Assembly: GCA_025618425.1 (NCBI GenBank)
Contig: CM046836.1
Location: 24,063,030 to 24,127,029, forward strand
Origin: Heliocidaris tuberculata
Lineage: Eukaryota; Echinodermata; Echinoidea; Camarodonta; Echinometridae
Reading direction: 5' to 3'
Length of the DNA: 64,000 nt
Shown here: piece by piece, positions 39,601 to 44,459 of the stretch
Layout: every line of letters begins with the position of its first letter
Numbering within the stretch: the first letter of the stretch is position 1
Notes under the pieces: model-generated
Database searches by the model: none
What the model saw: the letters and a program-made list of their open reading frames with translations, nothing else
What the model was told of the DNA's origin: nothing
Program-made: the position numbers and the translations under genes

Positions 39601-41531
39601 TAAATTCAACTCACCGATGTTGGAAAAGATAATTTCGAAAATGAAATCCGTAATTTACTGTCACTTCTGGCGAAACGGGGTATCGCAAGTCATGATGTAC
39701 ATTTCCTGATCGCCGCGAGCGCTGACATCTCCCGCTAAAAAATTTGGTCGTTAAAAGTTCGGTTCCTATCGCGCACACGTAAGTCCCGATTTTCCGTGTG
39801 CGCGATCGTAGAGATCGATGTGCACGCGATACCGAGTTTCGTTGTGGACAAAATTTTATTGGCCGATTTAGTCTAAAAACATCGGCACCATGAAAACAAC
39901 ATGCGATCGCAAAAAAAAATTGGCGGGGATTTCTTAGGTTTTGGACATGATTTCGACTTTGGAATTTGCTGGAAATATCAGAAGTTCTTCCTAACGGCCA
40001 TTTAAGGTAGGAAAGAGATTTTAAAGCGCTGAATTTGAAAGGAAGTATTTTAAACATTTATCTTACTTTTCCCCCCATACCTTAAGTACATGCGATAGAA
40101 AATGACTAGCTCTAGTATTTTTGCATTCGTCCCGCGTAGTGGTCAGTATGACCACTGTACGTGGTGTGCTCTCGGGCACTCATAGCGACTTTACTATACT
40201 TAGTGTGTAGACTCTAGGCAGTCATCCACCTCGACACTTTCAAAACACCACTGCACAAAAGTCAACAACATTCACTCATAATCGGCATTTAATTTACAAG
40301 AAACGACACCAACATATTCATGAAATACAATAAATTCAACTCACCGATGTTGGAAAAGATAATTTCGAAAATGAAATCCGTAATTTACTGTCACTTCTGG
40401 CGAAACGGGGTATCGCAAGTCATGATGTACATTTCCTGATCGCCGCGAGCGCTGACATCTCCCGCTAAAAAATTCGGTCGTTAAAAGTTCGGTTCCTATC
40501 GCGCACACGTAAGTCCCGATTTTCCGTGTGCGCGATCATAGAGATCGATGTGCACGCGATACCGAGTTTCGTTGTGGACAAAATTTTATTGGCCGATTTA
40601 GTCTAAAAACATCGGCACCATGAAAACAACATGCGATCGCAAAAAAAATTGGCGGGGATTTCTTAGGTTTTGGACATGATTTCGACTTTGGAATTTGCTG
40701 GAAATATCAGAAGTTCTTCCTAACGGCCATTTAAGGTAGGAAAGAGATTTTAAAGCGCTGAATTTGAAAGGAAGTATTTTAAACATTTATCCTACTTTTC
40801 CCCCCATACCTTAAGTACATGCGATAGAAAATGACTAGCTCTAGCTCTAGTATTTTTGCATTCGTCCCGCGTAGTGGTCAGTATGACCACTGTACGTGGT
40901 GTGCTCTCGGGGTAGTTTCTGACCGGACAGCTCGACATTGCGCAATGACTCAAACTCGATTCTCGTGAAATATAACATTCCCCGCCTTTTGAATCTCCCG
41001 CGCGCGCGTCAGGAAGTCATGCAGTTCTATACGTTACTATGGGAACCTACCCGGTTAGGTTTTCAGCGAACGTCTGTTAAGACGGCGCGCCGGGGTGGAC
41101 CACCCGTGGTTTTATCACCTGCTGCCCCGCTTTTTTAACCCGGCATCAGTCCCGGACGCGGTCTATTAAAACGGGGCTTAAGTAGACGAGTGTGGCTATA
41201 TCCTCAGGCCGGGCGATAGATACAGCCACACGCGTGCGGCCGTATGGTAGTGACACACGCGTGTGGCTGTATACACTGCCAAATGAATATGGCAACATTT
41301 GACAAACTGCAGCAATCCCAACACTGTCCCAACATTAATTTCAGTACATGGGACATAGCAATTGTTGACAATGCAATATCGATACTGTTAAAGCTTCTTT
41401 AGCTTGTTAAAAACATAAATCATTTTCATATGGATAATATAGAAAACATAATATTCTAATAAGCTTAAAATATTACCGTCAGAGGAGAGGGAGACCACAG
41501 AATTCACAAATCCTTCCAACTGGGATGCCAT
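5915..41531 (-). CDS. COPS3: COP9 signalosome subunit 3 (10 visible coding exons, 3' end off window)
   Basis: Ten exons read on the minus strand: 41531-41477, 36371-36242, 34312-34191, 32713-32571, 31703-31629, 30172-30068, 27824-27684, 8820-8719, 8186-8115, 6001-5915. All have AG acceptors and GT donors, and phases join into 344 open codons. The product starts [12 protein letters not shown] and carries blocks diagnostic of the CSN3 family: [60 protein letters not shown] and PQEAE.YV. CSN3 is a helical-repeat plus PCI-domain scaffold subunit of the COP9 signalosome, which removes NEDD8 from cullin-RING ligases in nucleus and cytoplasm. The PCI region begins around exon 6. The human protein is about 423 residues, so about 80 C-terminal residues (end of PCI plus tail) are missing; no matching exon was found in 1-5,914, so they probably lie left of the window. 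The introns are large and host another gene and many transposons. Confidence 0.96.
6651..7295. mobile_element. TTAA-type MITE family A, copy 1 (diverged)
   Basis: It begins GGAAATCCAACCTTAC and ends AAGGTTGAACTGCCCTTA. It shares internal landmarks with copies at 29,430, 46,969 and 62,240: GGCAAGTTGCT.TGAAAG, GTAATCACTAT, ATGTAG..G.GGACAACTC and AAATTAATGACAT-like. Left TTAA not conserved. It lies in COPS3 intron 9. The small open frame at 6,894-7,094 is inside it. Confidence 0.75.
8115..8186 (-). CDS. COPS3: COPS3 exon 9
   Basis: 24 codons: [11 protein letters not shown] followed by [13 protein letters not shown], the PCI-domain block. The acceptor is TTCAAG|GACCAA and the donor is AAA|GTAAGC, phase 0. 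Confidence 0.95.
8719..8820 (-). CDS. COPS3: COPS3 exon 8
   Basis: 34 codons starting [20 protein letters not shown], which aligns with [20 protein letters not shown]. The acceptor is ACTTCAG and the donor is AGA|GTAAGT, phase 0. It is separated from exon 7 by an intron of about 18.9 kb. Confidence 0.95.
8940..9171 (+). mobile_element. Probable retroposon 3' end with ATT/ATC tail
   Basis: A short unique stretch (GCACTTTACAGAGTGG, then GGCACATTATAAAT) runs straight into about 120 bases of (ATT)n/(ATC)n from about 9,048 to 9,171. Short trinucleotide tails of this kind are typical of LINE/SINE 3' ends in marine invertebrates. The Leu/Ser/Tyr/His homopolymer open frames are artefacts of the repeat. 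Confidence 0.55.
9895..9950. repeat. C-tract / G-tract inverted pair
   Basis: About 20 consecutive C, a 22-base spacer, then a G run of about 16. The two tracts can pair into a long G:C hairpin. It lies in COPS3 intron 7. Confidence 0.8.
10140..11110. repeat. Purine-rich (A/G) region with 169-bp tandem units
   Basis: About 970 bases with almost no pyrimidine runs on the + strand. A 169-bp unit starting GGAAAGATGGAAGAGAGGA at about 10,272 repeats at about 10,441, with a partial third copy near 10,608. A (GA)n tract sits at about 10,795. Long hydrophobic Phe/Leu/Ser open frames on the minus strand come only from this purine bias. Confidence 0.85.
11723..12339. mobile_element. Inverted-repeat element (MITE-like)
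   Basis: The left arm (11,723-11,775: GGGATATGTGACGTCAT... CCTAAGCAGACGA) is repeated inverted at 12,251-12,339 (TCGTCTGCTTAGG... TGTGACGTCAT... GATATCCCAG). Each arm carries a GTGACGTCAT element, the CRE/ATF core. About 475 bases lie between. No transposase is seen. Confidence 0.6.
12600..14000. repeat. Region with repeated TGGTCATTTTGGTC-type motif in both orientations
   Basis: Copies lie at about 12,640, 13,140, 13,470, 13,960 (four perfect AATGACCAA units in tandem) and about 14,575. Several sit beside 'taagtcttaytgwcc' or 'gagtgaggtc'. No convincing gene is seen. Confidence 0.55.
14121..14430. repeat. Direct duplication, copy 1
   Basis: It matches 14,772-15,100 almost base for base, including TAGGATGACATTCAAGATCA and GGAAGGTTATCATGCATAG. 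The offset is about 651 bases. Confidence 0.85.
14772..15100. repeat. Direct duplication, copy 2
   Basis: The second copy of 14,121-14,430. The two copies differ mainly at their edges. The region between them is AT-rich and non-coding. Confidence 0.85.
15198..15990. mobile_element. TIR DNA transposon, non-autonomous (793 bp)
   Basis: Perfect 13-bp ends CAGGGCTGCCAAC / GTTGGCAGCCCTG, flanked by TGATAA on both sides (15,192-15,197 and 15,991-15,996), which I read as the target duplication. Just inside the left end is a CACGC..GCGTG hairpin. GC content is higher than the surroundings. No transposase frame is seen. The superfamily is uncertain: the CAGGG start suggests hAT, but a 6-bp duplication is short for hAT. 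Confidence 0.85.
16000..17200. promoter_or_regulatory. Upstream region of the Ig-like gene
   Basis: AT-rich, no repeats beyond ACATGTAC motifs, no open frame. It presumably contains the promoter of the gene at 17,211, but I cannot place a core promoter. Confidence 0.3.
17211..18203 (+). CDS. Ig-superfamily-like single-pass membrane receptor, intronless
   Basis: A 330-residue uninterrupted frame. Residues 1-20 look like a signal peptide ([20 protein letters not shown]). Residues about 28-127 resemble an Ig V-type domain: a Cys at 43 in strand B, and DAGIY at 101-105 in the strand-F position. The usual Cys after Y-x is Ser107 and another Cys is at 88, so the disulfide may be rearranged. Residues 130-215 hold a second Cys-rich module (Cys135, 151, 164, 198, 199, 210, 212). 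A Ser/Thr/Lys stalk (about 232-272) leads to one membrane segment at about 274-296 ([20 protein letters not shown]) and a 34-residue tail with YEYRY. N-glycosylation sites NFT (38) and NQS (81). It lies inside COPS3 intron 7 on the opposite strand. I do not recognise an orthologue; a surface recognition or adhesion role is inferred. Confidence 0.8.
   Translation: MQWKGITTPIITICIIFNMTWSDSEINYIMEGQYLDLNFTYPCDSRKVTLQYGTRAPFYTLADSESILLPSEQKSRFSVKNQSESEQCSLHLSIHPVMRTDAGIYISLAYGDDDDTPIMERIGLHVDFLPGTASCTLSEEQTEGNWVALDCKAPVGSVSGQIDCYQNGEKMPPLEAAVENSRLLEQKILVRNTHPVFCCSSTWELTKDRCECHDVQWDSTHGTIENNNNNIDPCPPTTPKQDQSVTSEMPLSSVSKTTKAKATIKIEPNRPITWPYIPITILILIIVFLVTVVLYMKFKSSKQVQKQNPKYEYRYTCPNTPTMDDNIHVV
18924..18929 (+). 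terminator. Candidate poly(A) signal, proximal
   Basis: AATAAA about 720 bases after the stop of the Ig-like gene. Confidence 0.35.
19661..19666 (+). terminator. Candidate poly(A) signal, distal
   Basis: AATAAA preceding an AT microsatellite and the convergent retroelement relic. Confidence 0.35.
19681..19707. repeat. (TA)n microsatellite
   Basis: About 12 TA units at the 3' end of the retroelement relic. A similar tract is at 21,704-21,721. Confidence 0.9.
19828..20391 (-). pseudogene. GIY-YIG endonuclease fragment of the Penelope-like element
   Basis: An open frame of 187 codons starting [12 protein letters not shown], with a Cys-rich knuckle, the YYGLAGG..KDRYRNH motif and the basic tail [11 protein letters not shown]. 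It is separated from the RT by a frameshift near 20,405. Confidence 0.8.
20640..21612 (-). pseudogene. Reverse transcriptase fragment of the Penelope-like element
   Basis: The frame from the 5' truncation carries one nonsense codon (21,549-21,547) and remains open to about 20,793, where homology jumps to another frame. The FYPSIS and YRDDG boxes are intact. It cannot encode a full enzyme. Confidence 0.8.
22084..22136. repeat. (TA)n/(CATA)n microsatellite
   Basis: An alternating AT array with a CATA interruption. A small open frame reading [12 protein letters not shown] is an artefact. Confidence 0.9.
22280..22672. mobile_element. TTAA MITE, family F
   Basis: Ends AGGGATTCGGTAACTTTGTG and the inverted CTACAAAGTTACCAAATCACT, flanked by TTAA at 22,276-22,279 and 22,673-22,676. 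An inner block GCCAGGC recurs toward both ends. Non-coding, 393 bp. Confidence 0.8.
22909..23086. repeat. AAGTC satellite, block 1
   Basis: The pentamer CAAGT/AAGTC in a loose array (CAAGTCCAAGTCAATTCACAAG...) ending in perfect units at about 23,058-23,083. Confidence 0.9.
23100..24050. other. Non-coding intron sequence
   Basis: AT-rich, with several AATAAA strings at about 23,720-23,750. No exon or transposon end recognised. Confidence 0.4.
24598..24660. repeat. (AAAAC)n then (AAC)n tract
   Basis: A simple repeat after a short C run. It lies in a C-rich, probably repeat-derived stretch (24,070-24,720) with phrases such as 'ggggccctgaccctgggtccctag'. Confidence 0.9.
24964..25143. repeat. 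AAGTC satellite, block 2
   Basis: The same unit and orientation as block 1, with the 'caagtcgcaagt' super-unit in common, ending in GAGTCGCGACTCGAGTC, a short palindrome. Confidence 0.9.
25554..26698. mobile_element. Element with 147-bp tandem core repeats, ACGG microsatellite and terminal hairpin ('pearl'/HINE-like)
   Basis: The left end TGTCCCCGCCG and right end CGGCGGGGACA are perfect 11-bp inverted repeats. Inside are six tandem core copies, marked by ATTCTGTGTAGA at 25,751, 25,898, 26,042, 26,189, 26,336 and 26,483; spacing is 147 bp except one 144-bp step caused by a 3-base deletion. After the cores come (GGAC/ACGG)n and (AC)n microsatellites and a stem-loop GTCCCC...GAAC TTC GTTC...GGGGAC at 26,668-26,697. 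Short inverted ends, tandem cores, a tetranucleotide microsatellite and an end hairpin are the known plan of pearl-type (Helentron-associated) elements; assignment is inference. Confidence 0.8.
26700..27500. other. Non-coding intron sequence
   Basis: AT-rich, with a short (GAAT)n at the start and a C run near 27,117. Nothing else recognised. Confidence 0.4.
27533..27668. repeat. 135-bp polypyrimidine (C-rich) tract, G-rich on the COPS3 strand
   Basis: Almost pure C broken by single T on +. On the COPS3-sense (minus) strand it is runs of 5-18 G separated by A, starting about 16 bases after the exon 7 donor (27,683). It is capable of many alternative G-quadruplexes. The poly-Pro and poly-Gly open frames are artefacts. 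Confidence 0.95.
27684..27824 (-). CDS. COPS3: COPS3 exon 7
   Basis: 47 codons with [20 protein letters not shown] and [14 protein letters not shown], nearly identical to the vertebrate block. The acceptor is TTTTCAG|GCAATC and the donor is AAG|GTTGGT. About 16 bases inside the following intron begins a 135-base G-rich run (C-rich on +). Confidence 0.96.
28070..28238. repeat. (GA)n-rich region
   Basis: Impure GA/GAA repeats with a short ACAC insert. Arg/Glu-rich open frames here are repeat artefacts. Confidence 0.85.
28400..29420. other. Non-coding intron 6 sequence
   Basis: No exon or mobile-element end recognised except an ACATGTAC array at about 28,737. Confidence 0.4.
29430..30004. mobile_element. 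TTAA MITE family A, copy 2
   Basis: 575 bp with ends AGGGAAATCCAACCTTA and AAGGTTGGATTGCCCT, flanked by TTAA at 29,426-29,429 and 30,005-30,008. In the same orientation as 62,240-62,824, with long near-identical internal stretches. It ends 63 bp from COPS3 exon 6. Confidence 0.88.
30068..30172 (-). CDS. COPS3: COPS3 exon 6
   Basis: 35 codons containing [20 protein letters not shown], the most diagnostic CSN3 block. The acceptor is TACCAG|GGTGGC. The donor chosen is GTG|GTGAGA, which keeps phase 0. The exon lies 63 bp from the end of a TTAA MITE at 30,004. Confidence 0.96.
30575..31581. mobile_element. TTAA MITE family B, interrupted by another MITE
   Basis: Ends GGGAAAGTCCACCCTGA / TCAGGGTGGACTTTCCC, with flanking TTAA at 30,571-30,574 and 31,582-31,585. 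The left inner arm (AAAAGCAAAATGAGAG..ACAGATCAGT) is matched by the right arm only if 31,072-31,546 is removed, which is a second TTAA element. Confidence 0.85.
31076..31546. mobile_element. TTAA MITE family C, copy 1 (nested)
   Basis: It starts CTCTTTCAGTGCGGATGGCA and ends TTGGCACAGTAAGAG, with TTAA at 31,072-31,075 and 31,547-31,550. A second copy is at 49,996-50,343. It is inserted within an arm of the family B element. Confidence 0.85.
31629..31703 (-). CDS. COPS3: COPS3 exon 5
   Basis: Exactly 25 codons, starting [18 protein letters not shown] after acceptor CATCAG and ending GAG|GTAAGT. The family block is LCLLAKCFKPALPYLDVD. It is too short to appear as a long open frame. Confidence 0.94.
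32199..32278. mobile_element. 80-bp palindromic TTAACCC MITE, copy 1
   Basis: TTAACCCGTTGACTACTGAA ... GTAGGTAATGGGTTAA. The whole element is little more than two inverted arms. TTAA plus CCC ends match the piggyBac pattern. Other copies: 44,217; 44,389; 48,729; 50,344. Confidence 0.85.
32571..32713 (-). CDS. COPS3: COPS3 exon 4
   Basis: The acceptor is TTTGAAG|ATGCATC and the donor is TGTCAG|GTAGGT. It encodes a segment with [13 protein letters not shown] and [12 protein letters not shown], matching the conserved LTSIHADLCQ block. The exon ends in phase 0. Confidence 0.94.
32935..33311. mobile_element. TTAA MITE, family D
   Basis: Ends AGGGAAGGTTGAGTTCTGG and CCAGAACTCAACTTTATCT, flanked by TTAA at 32,931-32,934 and 33,312-33,315. 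377 bp, non-coding, in COPS3 intron 3. Confidence 0.8.
33416..33558. mobile_element. 143-bp MITE with 33-bp terminal inverted repeats
   Basis: The left arm GGCCTGTTGCACAAAACTTG... and its inverted right arm pair over 33 bp with one mismatch. CCTGG flanks both sides (33,411-33,415 and 33,559-33,563), a likely 5-bp target duplication. The small open frames on both strands reading ...ASFVQQAPG are the two arms. Confidence 0.88.
33882..33906. repeat. Poly-G tract (about 25)
   Basis: An uninterrupted G run. Similar runs are at 36,437-36,460 and near 41,610, 43,735 and 48,374. Confidence 0.95.
34191..34312 (-). CDS. COPS3: COPS3 exon 3
   Basis: The acceptor is GTGCACAG|CAATG and the donor is AGCT|GTAAGT. 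It encodes the segment containing [19 protein letters not shown], a strong match to the family block FETLFSQVQLFISTCNGE. The spacer just before it (VASSPSAT) is diverged. Confidence 0.93.
34331..34552. repeat. Tandem duplication, two 108-114 bp units
   Basis: The unit starts TGAGAAACAAGTA and contains TTTCAAACTGGAATACTAGT and TTCTAATTCTTTGGGAAA. Copies are at 34,331-34,438 and 34,439-34,552, immediately upstream of COPS3 exon 3 in transcript sense. Confidence 0.92.
35776..36005. repeat. Tandem duplication (about 119 bp) with poly-C
   Basis: Two copies of a unit with a C run followed by TTGTTGACAAATTCATTATT and GGCTGTTGGCAAATCTAAAA. A third poly-C follows at about 36,131. Confidence 0.9.
36242..36371 (-). 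CDS. COPS3: COPS3 exon 2
   Basis: The acceptor is ...TATCAG|GTAATTATG and the donor is CCT|GTAAGT. It encodes [17 protein letters not shown] and [20 protein letters not shown], the conserved first helical repeats. It enters in phase 1 and leaves in phase 2. Confidence 0.95.
36460..38090. other. COPS3 intron 1, no gene recognised
   Basis: An open frame at 37,278-37,607 begins at TTG, lacks a recognisable domain and is not convincing. Higher GC around 37,360-37,500. Confidence 0.4.
38098..38735 (+). mobile_element. 5'-truncated non-LTR retrotransposon (LINE) 3' end
   Basis: From 38,098 the frame reads [12 protein letters not shown], then [36 protein letters not shown] and [20 protein letters not shown], ending WAD-stop at 38,556. 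These are hallmark post-RT motifs of CR1/Jockey/L2-type LINEs. An in-frame stop directly precedes the PILEYG block, so it is truncated there. The 3' end has three GGTAATAA-like units (about 38,714-38,735), a tail type common in this group. It lies in COPS3 intron 1, opposite strand. Confidence 0.88.
39439..40168. repeat. 730-bp internal duplication, unit 1
   Basis: The unit starts CTCTCGGGCACTCATAGCG and recurs at 40,169 with very few differences. It contains a perfect 11-bp hairpin TCGCGCACACG...CGTGTGCGCGA at about 39,769-39,806. Confidence 0.93.
40169..40903. repeat. 730-bp internal duplication, unit 2
   Basis: A near-identical second copy. Differences include one A fewer in an A-run, a C for T in the hairpin flank and a repeated CTAGCT. 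Confidence 0.93.
41477..41531 (-). CDS. COPS3: COPS3 exon 1 (start codon)
   Basis: The ATG lies at 41531-41529. The 18 codons [18 protein letters not shown] match the human N-terminus (MASALEQFVNSVRQLSAQ in pattern). It ends with one base of a Gly codon at donor G|GTAATA (phase 1). Confidence 0.95.
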
Positions 41532-41689
41532 GTTTTGCGATTAAGTAAATTTTTAATGATCCAGTATAGCGCCCTCTGTCATACCTTTGTCCAACATTGG
41601 TTATGCCGGGGGGGGGGGGGGGGCACAGAATTAGGAGTTCTGTGGGGGGGGGGGGAGGTGATAAGAAGTGTATTTGGGTTTTTACAGAC

Positions 41690-41840
41690 GTTATTAATCA
41701 GATATGATTATTTACGTCTGGGGACCGACCTTTAACGTCACCATCCGAAAGACGTGACTCAGTTTCGAACCTGGGTCCGCTGAATCAGTTTATAACTTCC
41801 ACTGTTAGCTGGATTACAGGCGCACGCCACAACGCCTAGT
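41690..41840 (-). mobile_element. Probable SINE with 7SL-like head and tRNA-like B box
   Basis: On the minus strand, GGCGTTGTGGCGTGCGCCTG followed by TAATCCAGCTAACAG closely resembles the 5' (Alu) domain of 7SL RNA. It is followed by CCCAGGTTCGAAACTGAG, which contains a pol III B-box-like GGTTCGAA, and by TTTCGGATGGTGACGTTAAA GGTCGG, a phrase typical of tRNA-derived SINE bodies in marine animals. About 150 bp, located 0.2 kb upstream of the COPS3 start. Boundaries are approximate. Confidence 0.5.
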
Positions 41841-42979
41841 TTATGCATTACTTTCACTGAAAAAAAAAAAAAAAACATATAAAAGGAATAGTTATATATA
41901 AGGTATATTTTCAGTTGTATAAACTCTTTGTGCGTCCATGAATGTATACATTTTTGCAGATAACGCAAAGGTATATTATATTTCAGCTGACTAATGTATA
42001 TCTGTATAATTTCAAGTAAGCTGAGATATTAATTGAATTACAAGTACATGTATATGTAAATTCTTTGTTCTTCTATGAATGTATACATTTTTCCATATAT
42101 ATATATATATTTACTTGTAAATGATTGTATAAGTTTCTGTTTCTATATATACTTTATTCATGATTGTAATGTCTCTATTTTTGTACATCTGTTGATTTCA
42201 CTGAAAAGAAATGAATAAAAGAATACTTAAAACAAAAAAGTCCCCCCCCCCCCAAAAAAAAAAAAAGGTGGTAATGGTGAGCCCGATCATCGATGAGTCC
42301 GATGGGTGAGCCCTATAAAATTATGTTTAAGACAAAATTAATCTTATTCTTTCTCAGCTTGGACAAAGAAGTTTGCCGATTTTTGTTTCTTTCCACATTT
42401 GCATTCTGTAAACTTCAATGAACGGTCATATAATGACATTAATTTCCTCTTCCTTGTTATAAATATGACAATATGCCAATAACTGTAGATTTACGTGGTG
42501 TTTAAAGTGAAGTTGTGTTAAGGGGTCAGTTAGTATACGTATCTGAAATATGGGGTAGTTACGGTAGTATCGGGAGTGGGGGTATGTCTCACTGAGACCT
42601 GTACGGTCCATGAAAACGAGTAAAAAGGGTTGGGGGTTTTTCACCACCAGACGGGTAACCCAGAGATCTCGTTTAGGGTATCACAAACAGGAAATAATTA
42701 TTTTTATTTTTAAAAAAGGGGTATCAAATTCTCTAGTGCTGAGAAAAGATTCTCGATAAGGGTAAGAAATTTGACAGTACCATCGGGAGCCAGTCAGGAG
42801 CAACGAATCTGAATATTCGGTGACTGGCATATAGTTATTATTTTCTTCGGGGCTGCGCCCTCAGGAAATAGTGCTATACCAGTCACCTCAGGGAATCCAT
42901 AATTTCAACTGGAGCCTTAATAGTGCAATATATATTTAATTATTATACCGCTGATGTATAGTAGTATATATGTTTTGTT

Positions 42980-43042
42980 GCATTATTTTCTAATGTGTTT
43001 AAGGGCAAAGTATTGGCCCTTAAACACATTAGAAAATAATGC
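42980..43042. repeat. Perfect 27-bp inverted repeat with 9-nt loop
   Basis: Left arm 42,980-43,006 and right arm 43,016-43,042 are exact reverse complements, with loop AAAGTATTG. Part of the left arm plus loop is repeated directly at 43,043-43,068. Confidence 0.95.
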
Positions 43043-43504
43043 TAATGTGTTTAAGGGCAAAGTATTGGCTCCTTTTCTCATCAACTTACATTACTTATAT
43101 AATATAATCTGTTCATGACAGAGCATTGTAGGTGATCAATTATGACATAAGTATGTTTTTGTTAATAGCTGATGTATAGGGCCTACTGTTCTATTTTTCA
43201 GATTATTCAGATTCAGATTAAAATTTATTGGTATATATGATTCAACACATAGAAATTTAGTTTCCATTGGCTTGTTACACACAATACAGTACAGAGTACA
43301 ATACAATAAACACAACATGATATAACAAACAGCAATACTTAAAGACAATGACTGATGGGAAACGAATAACAGAAACCTTTTACAATGTATTAGTCATGTC
43401 ATGTGTTACTATAATTATTATTATTATTATTGTTCTGATTATTGATGTTATATTCAAACAAAAATATTGATGGATATGCCAATGAAGGTCAATAAATACA
43501 TACA

Positions 43505-43682
43505 TACATACAATGTCGGATCTAAAGAGGGGGCACCGGGGGCATGCGCCCCGTACAGCTGTACAGTGTACACAATCTGACATATCTTTTTTGAGAATGC
43601 GGGGGGGGGGGGAGGGATACAGGGTCAGAGCACTTTCACACCCCCCCCCTCTCCCCAAAATCCTTGGTCCGCCACTGCAAGT
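43505..43682. mobile_element. G-tract MITE of the GGATCC/GCCACTG family
   Basis: The left part reads TGTCGGATCTAAAGAGGGGG and the right ends CCTTGGTCCGCCACTGCA, with internal G and C runs. Related to 48,869 and 50,663. Confidence 0.5.
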
Positions 43683-43869
43683 TATGACACTCATTGTTAT
43701 AAAACACAGGAAAATGCTAGTTATTCGTGCATGGGGGGGGGGGGGGGGGGATAGTATGATTCTTTTGTAATCCTATTCTTGACCAAACTAATGTAATCCA
43801 AAAATCGAAGCTAAATAAATTTGACTTCTAACAATGGAACAACCGAACTTTTGTTCATGGATAATTAAG

Positions 43870-43962
43870 GGGCTGAGAGTGAGAGAAAGAGAGAGGGGGA
43901 GAGATAGAGAAAAAGAGAGAGGAGAGAGAGAGGGGGGGAGGGAGAGAGAGAGAGAGAGAGTG

Positions 43963-43993
<31 letters not shown>

Positions 43994-44015
43994 AGGGAGA
44001 GAGAAAAAAAGGGGG
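43870..44015. repeat. (GA)n-rich tract
   Basis: Mostly AGAG units with GGGAGGG blocks. Serine/leucine and Arg/Glu open frames are artefacts. Confidence 0.9.
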
Positions 44016-44216
44016 AATAAAAGAAAGTAAGAGAAAATAAAGAAGAAAATTGTATCGGGTTCTACAATGGTTGATAAGGATCACAAGATGAATTAAGCCT
44101 TAGGTTTGTTTATCTACATATCTTGATGCTTCAGTGCAACGGTTTAATAAGGTACATTACGATTTCCGTTTATAATGAACCTTTCCCATAACAAAGTATA
44201 TTAATTTTGTTCTTAT

Positions 44217-44296
44217 TTAACCCACTGCCTACGGGAATCTGTTCATCCCGGTATCAAGCCTAAGGGAATAAGAGAATTCAGTAGTCAACGGATTAA
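44217..44296. mobile_element. 80-bp palindromic TTAACCC MITE, copy 2 (inverted)
   Basis: TTAACCCACTGCCTACGGGA ... AGTAGTCAACGGATTAA. In the opposite orientation to copy 1. Confidence 0.83.
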
Positions 44297-44388
44297 TTTA
44301 GTCATTTTTGCATCCTGTAAAACAAAACTGTTTCTAAAATAAATAATATTCTGATTTGAATTACATGTATATCTCGATCATTCTGCTT

Positions 44389-44459
44389 TTAACCCGTTGA
44401 CTACTGAATTCTCTCGTTCCCATAAAGGGACCACCCGGATCCCGTAGGCAACGGGTTAA
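44389..44459. mobile_element. Palindromic TTAACCC MITE, copy 3
   Basis: TTAACCCGTTGACTACTGAA ... GTAGGCAACGGGTTAA, 71 bp. Only about 90 bp from copy 2. Confidence 0.85.

Larger units (their letters stand above)
39233..41178. mobile_element. PIF/Harbinger-like non-autonomous element inserted in the foldback
   Basis: Ends AGCCCCGTCTTAACAGAC and inverted GTCTATTAAAACGGGGCT, with TAA on each side (39,230-39,232 and 41,179-41,181), the 3-bp TWA duplication typical of PIF/Harbinger. 1,946 bp, locally GC-rich. Most of its length is an internal tandem duplication. The minus-strand open frame at 39,611-40,057 (and its shortened copy at 40,598-40,786) does not resemble a transposase. Confidence 0.85.
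38783..41280. mobile_element. Long foldback/MITE with 9-bp target duplication, split by an insertion
   Basis: The outer ends GGCAGTGTATACAGCCACAC (38,783) and its inverted copy (to 41,280) are flanked by AAATGAATA at 38,774-38,782 and 41,281-41,289. Removing 39,233-41,181 restores a near-complete palindrome of about 550 bp with arms of about 275 bp, centred near 39,062. A 9-bp duplication and long arms suggest a Mutator-like origin (inference). No transposase is seen. Confidence 0.9.

Noticed and set aside
39611..40057. 148-codon minus-strand frame, considered as a transposase or captured gene
   Set aside because: No catalytic motif; the duplicate copy at 40,598 is broken by a one-base change, so it is not maintained.
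41757..41840. Human Alu contamination
   Set aside because: Only about 40 bases resemble Alu/7SL, with many differences, and the rest continues as a non-primate SINE-like body embedded in unique sequence.
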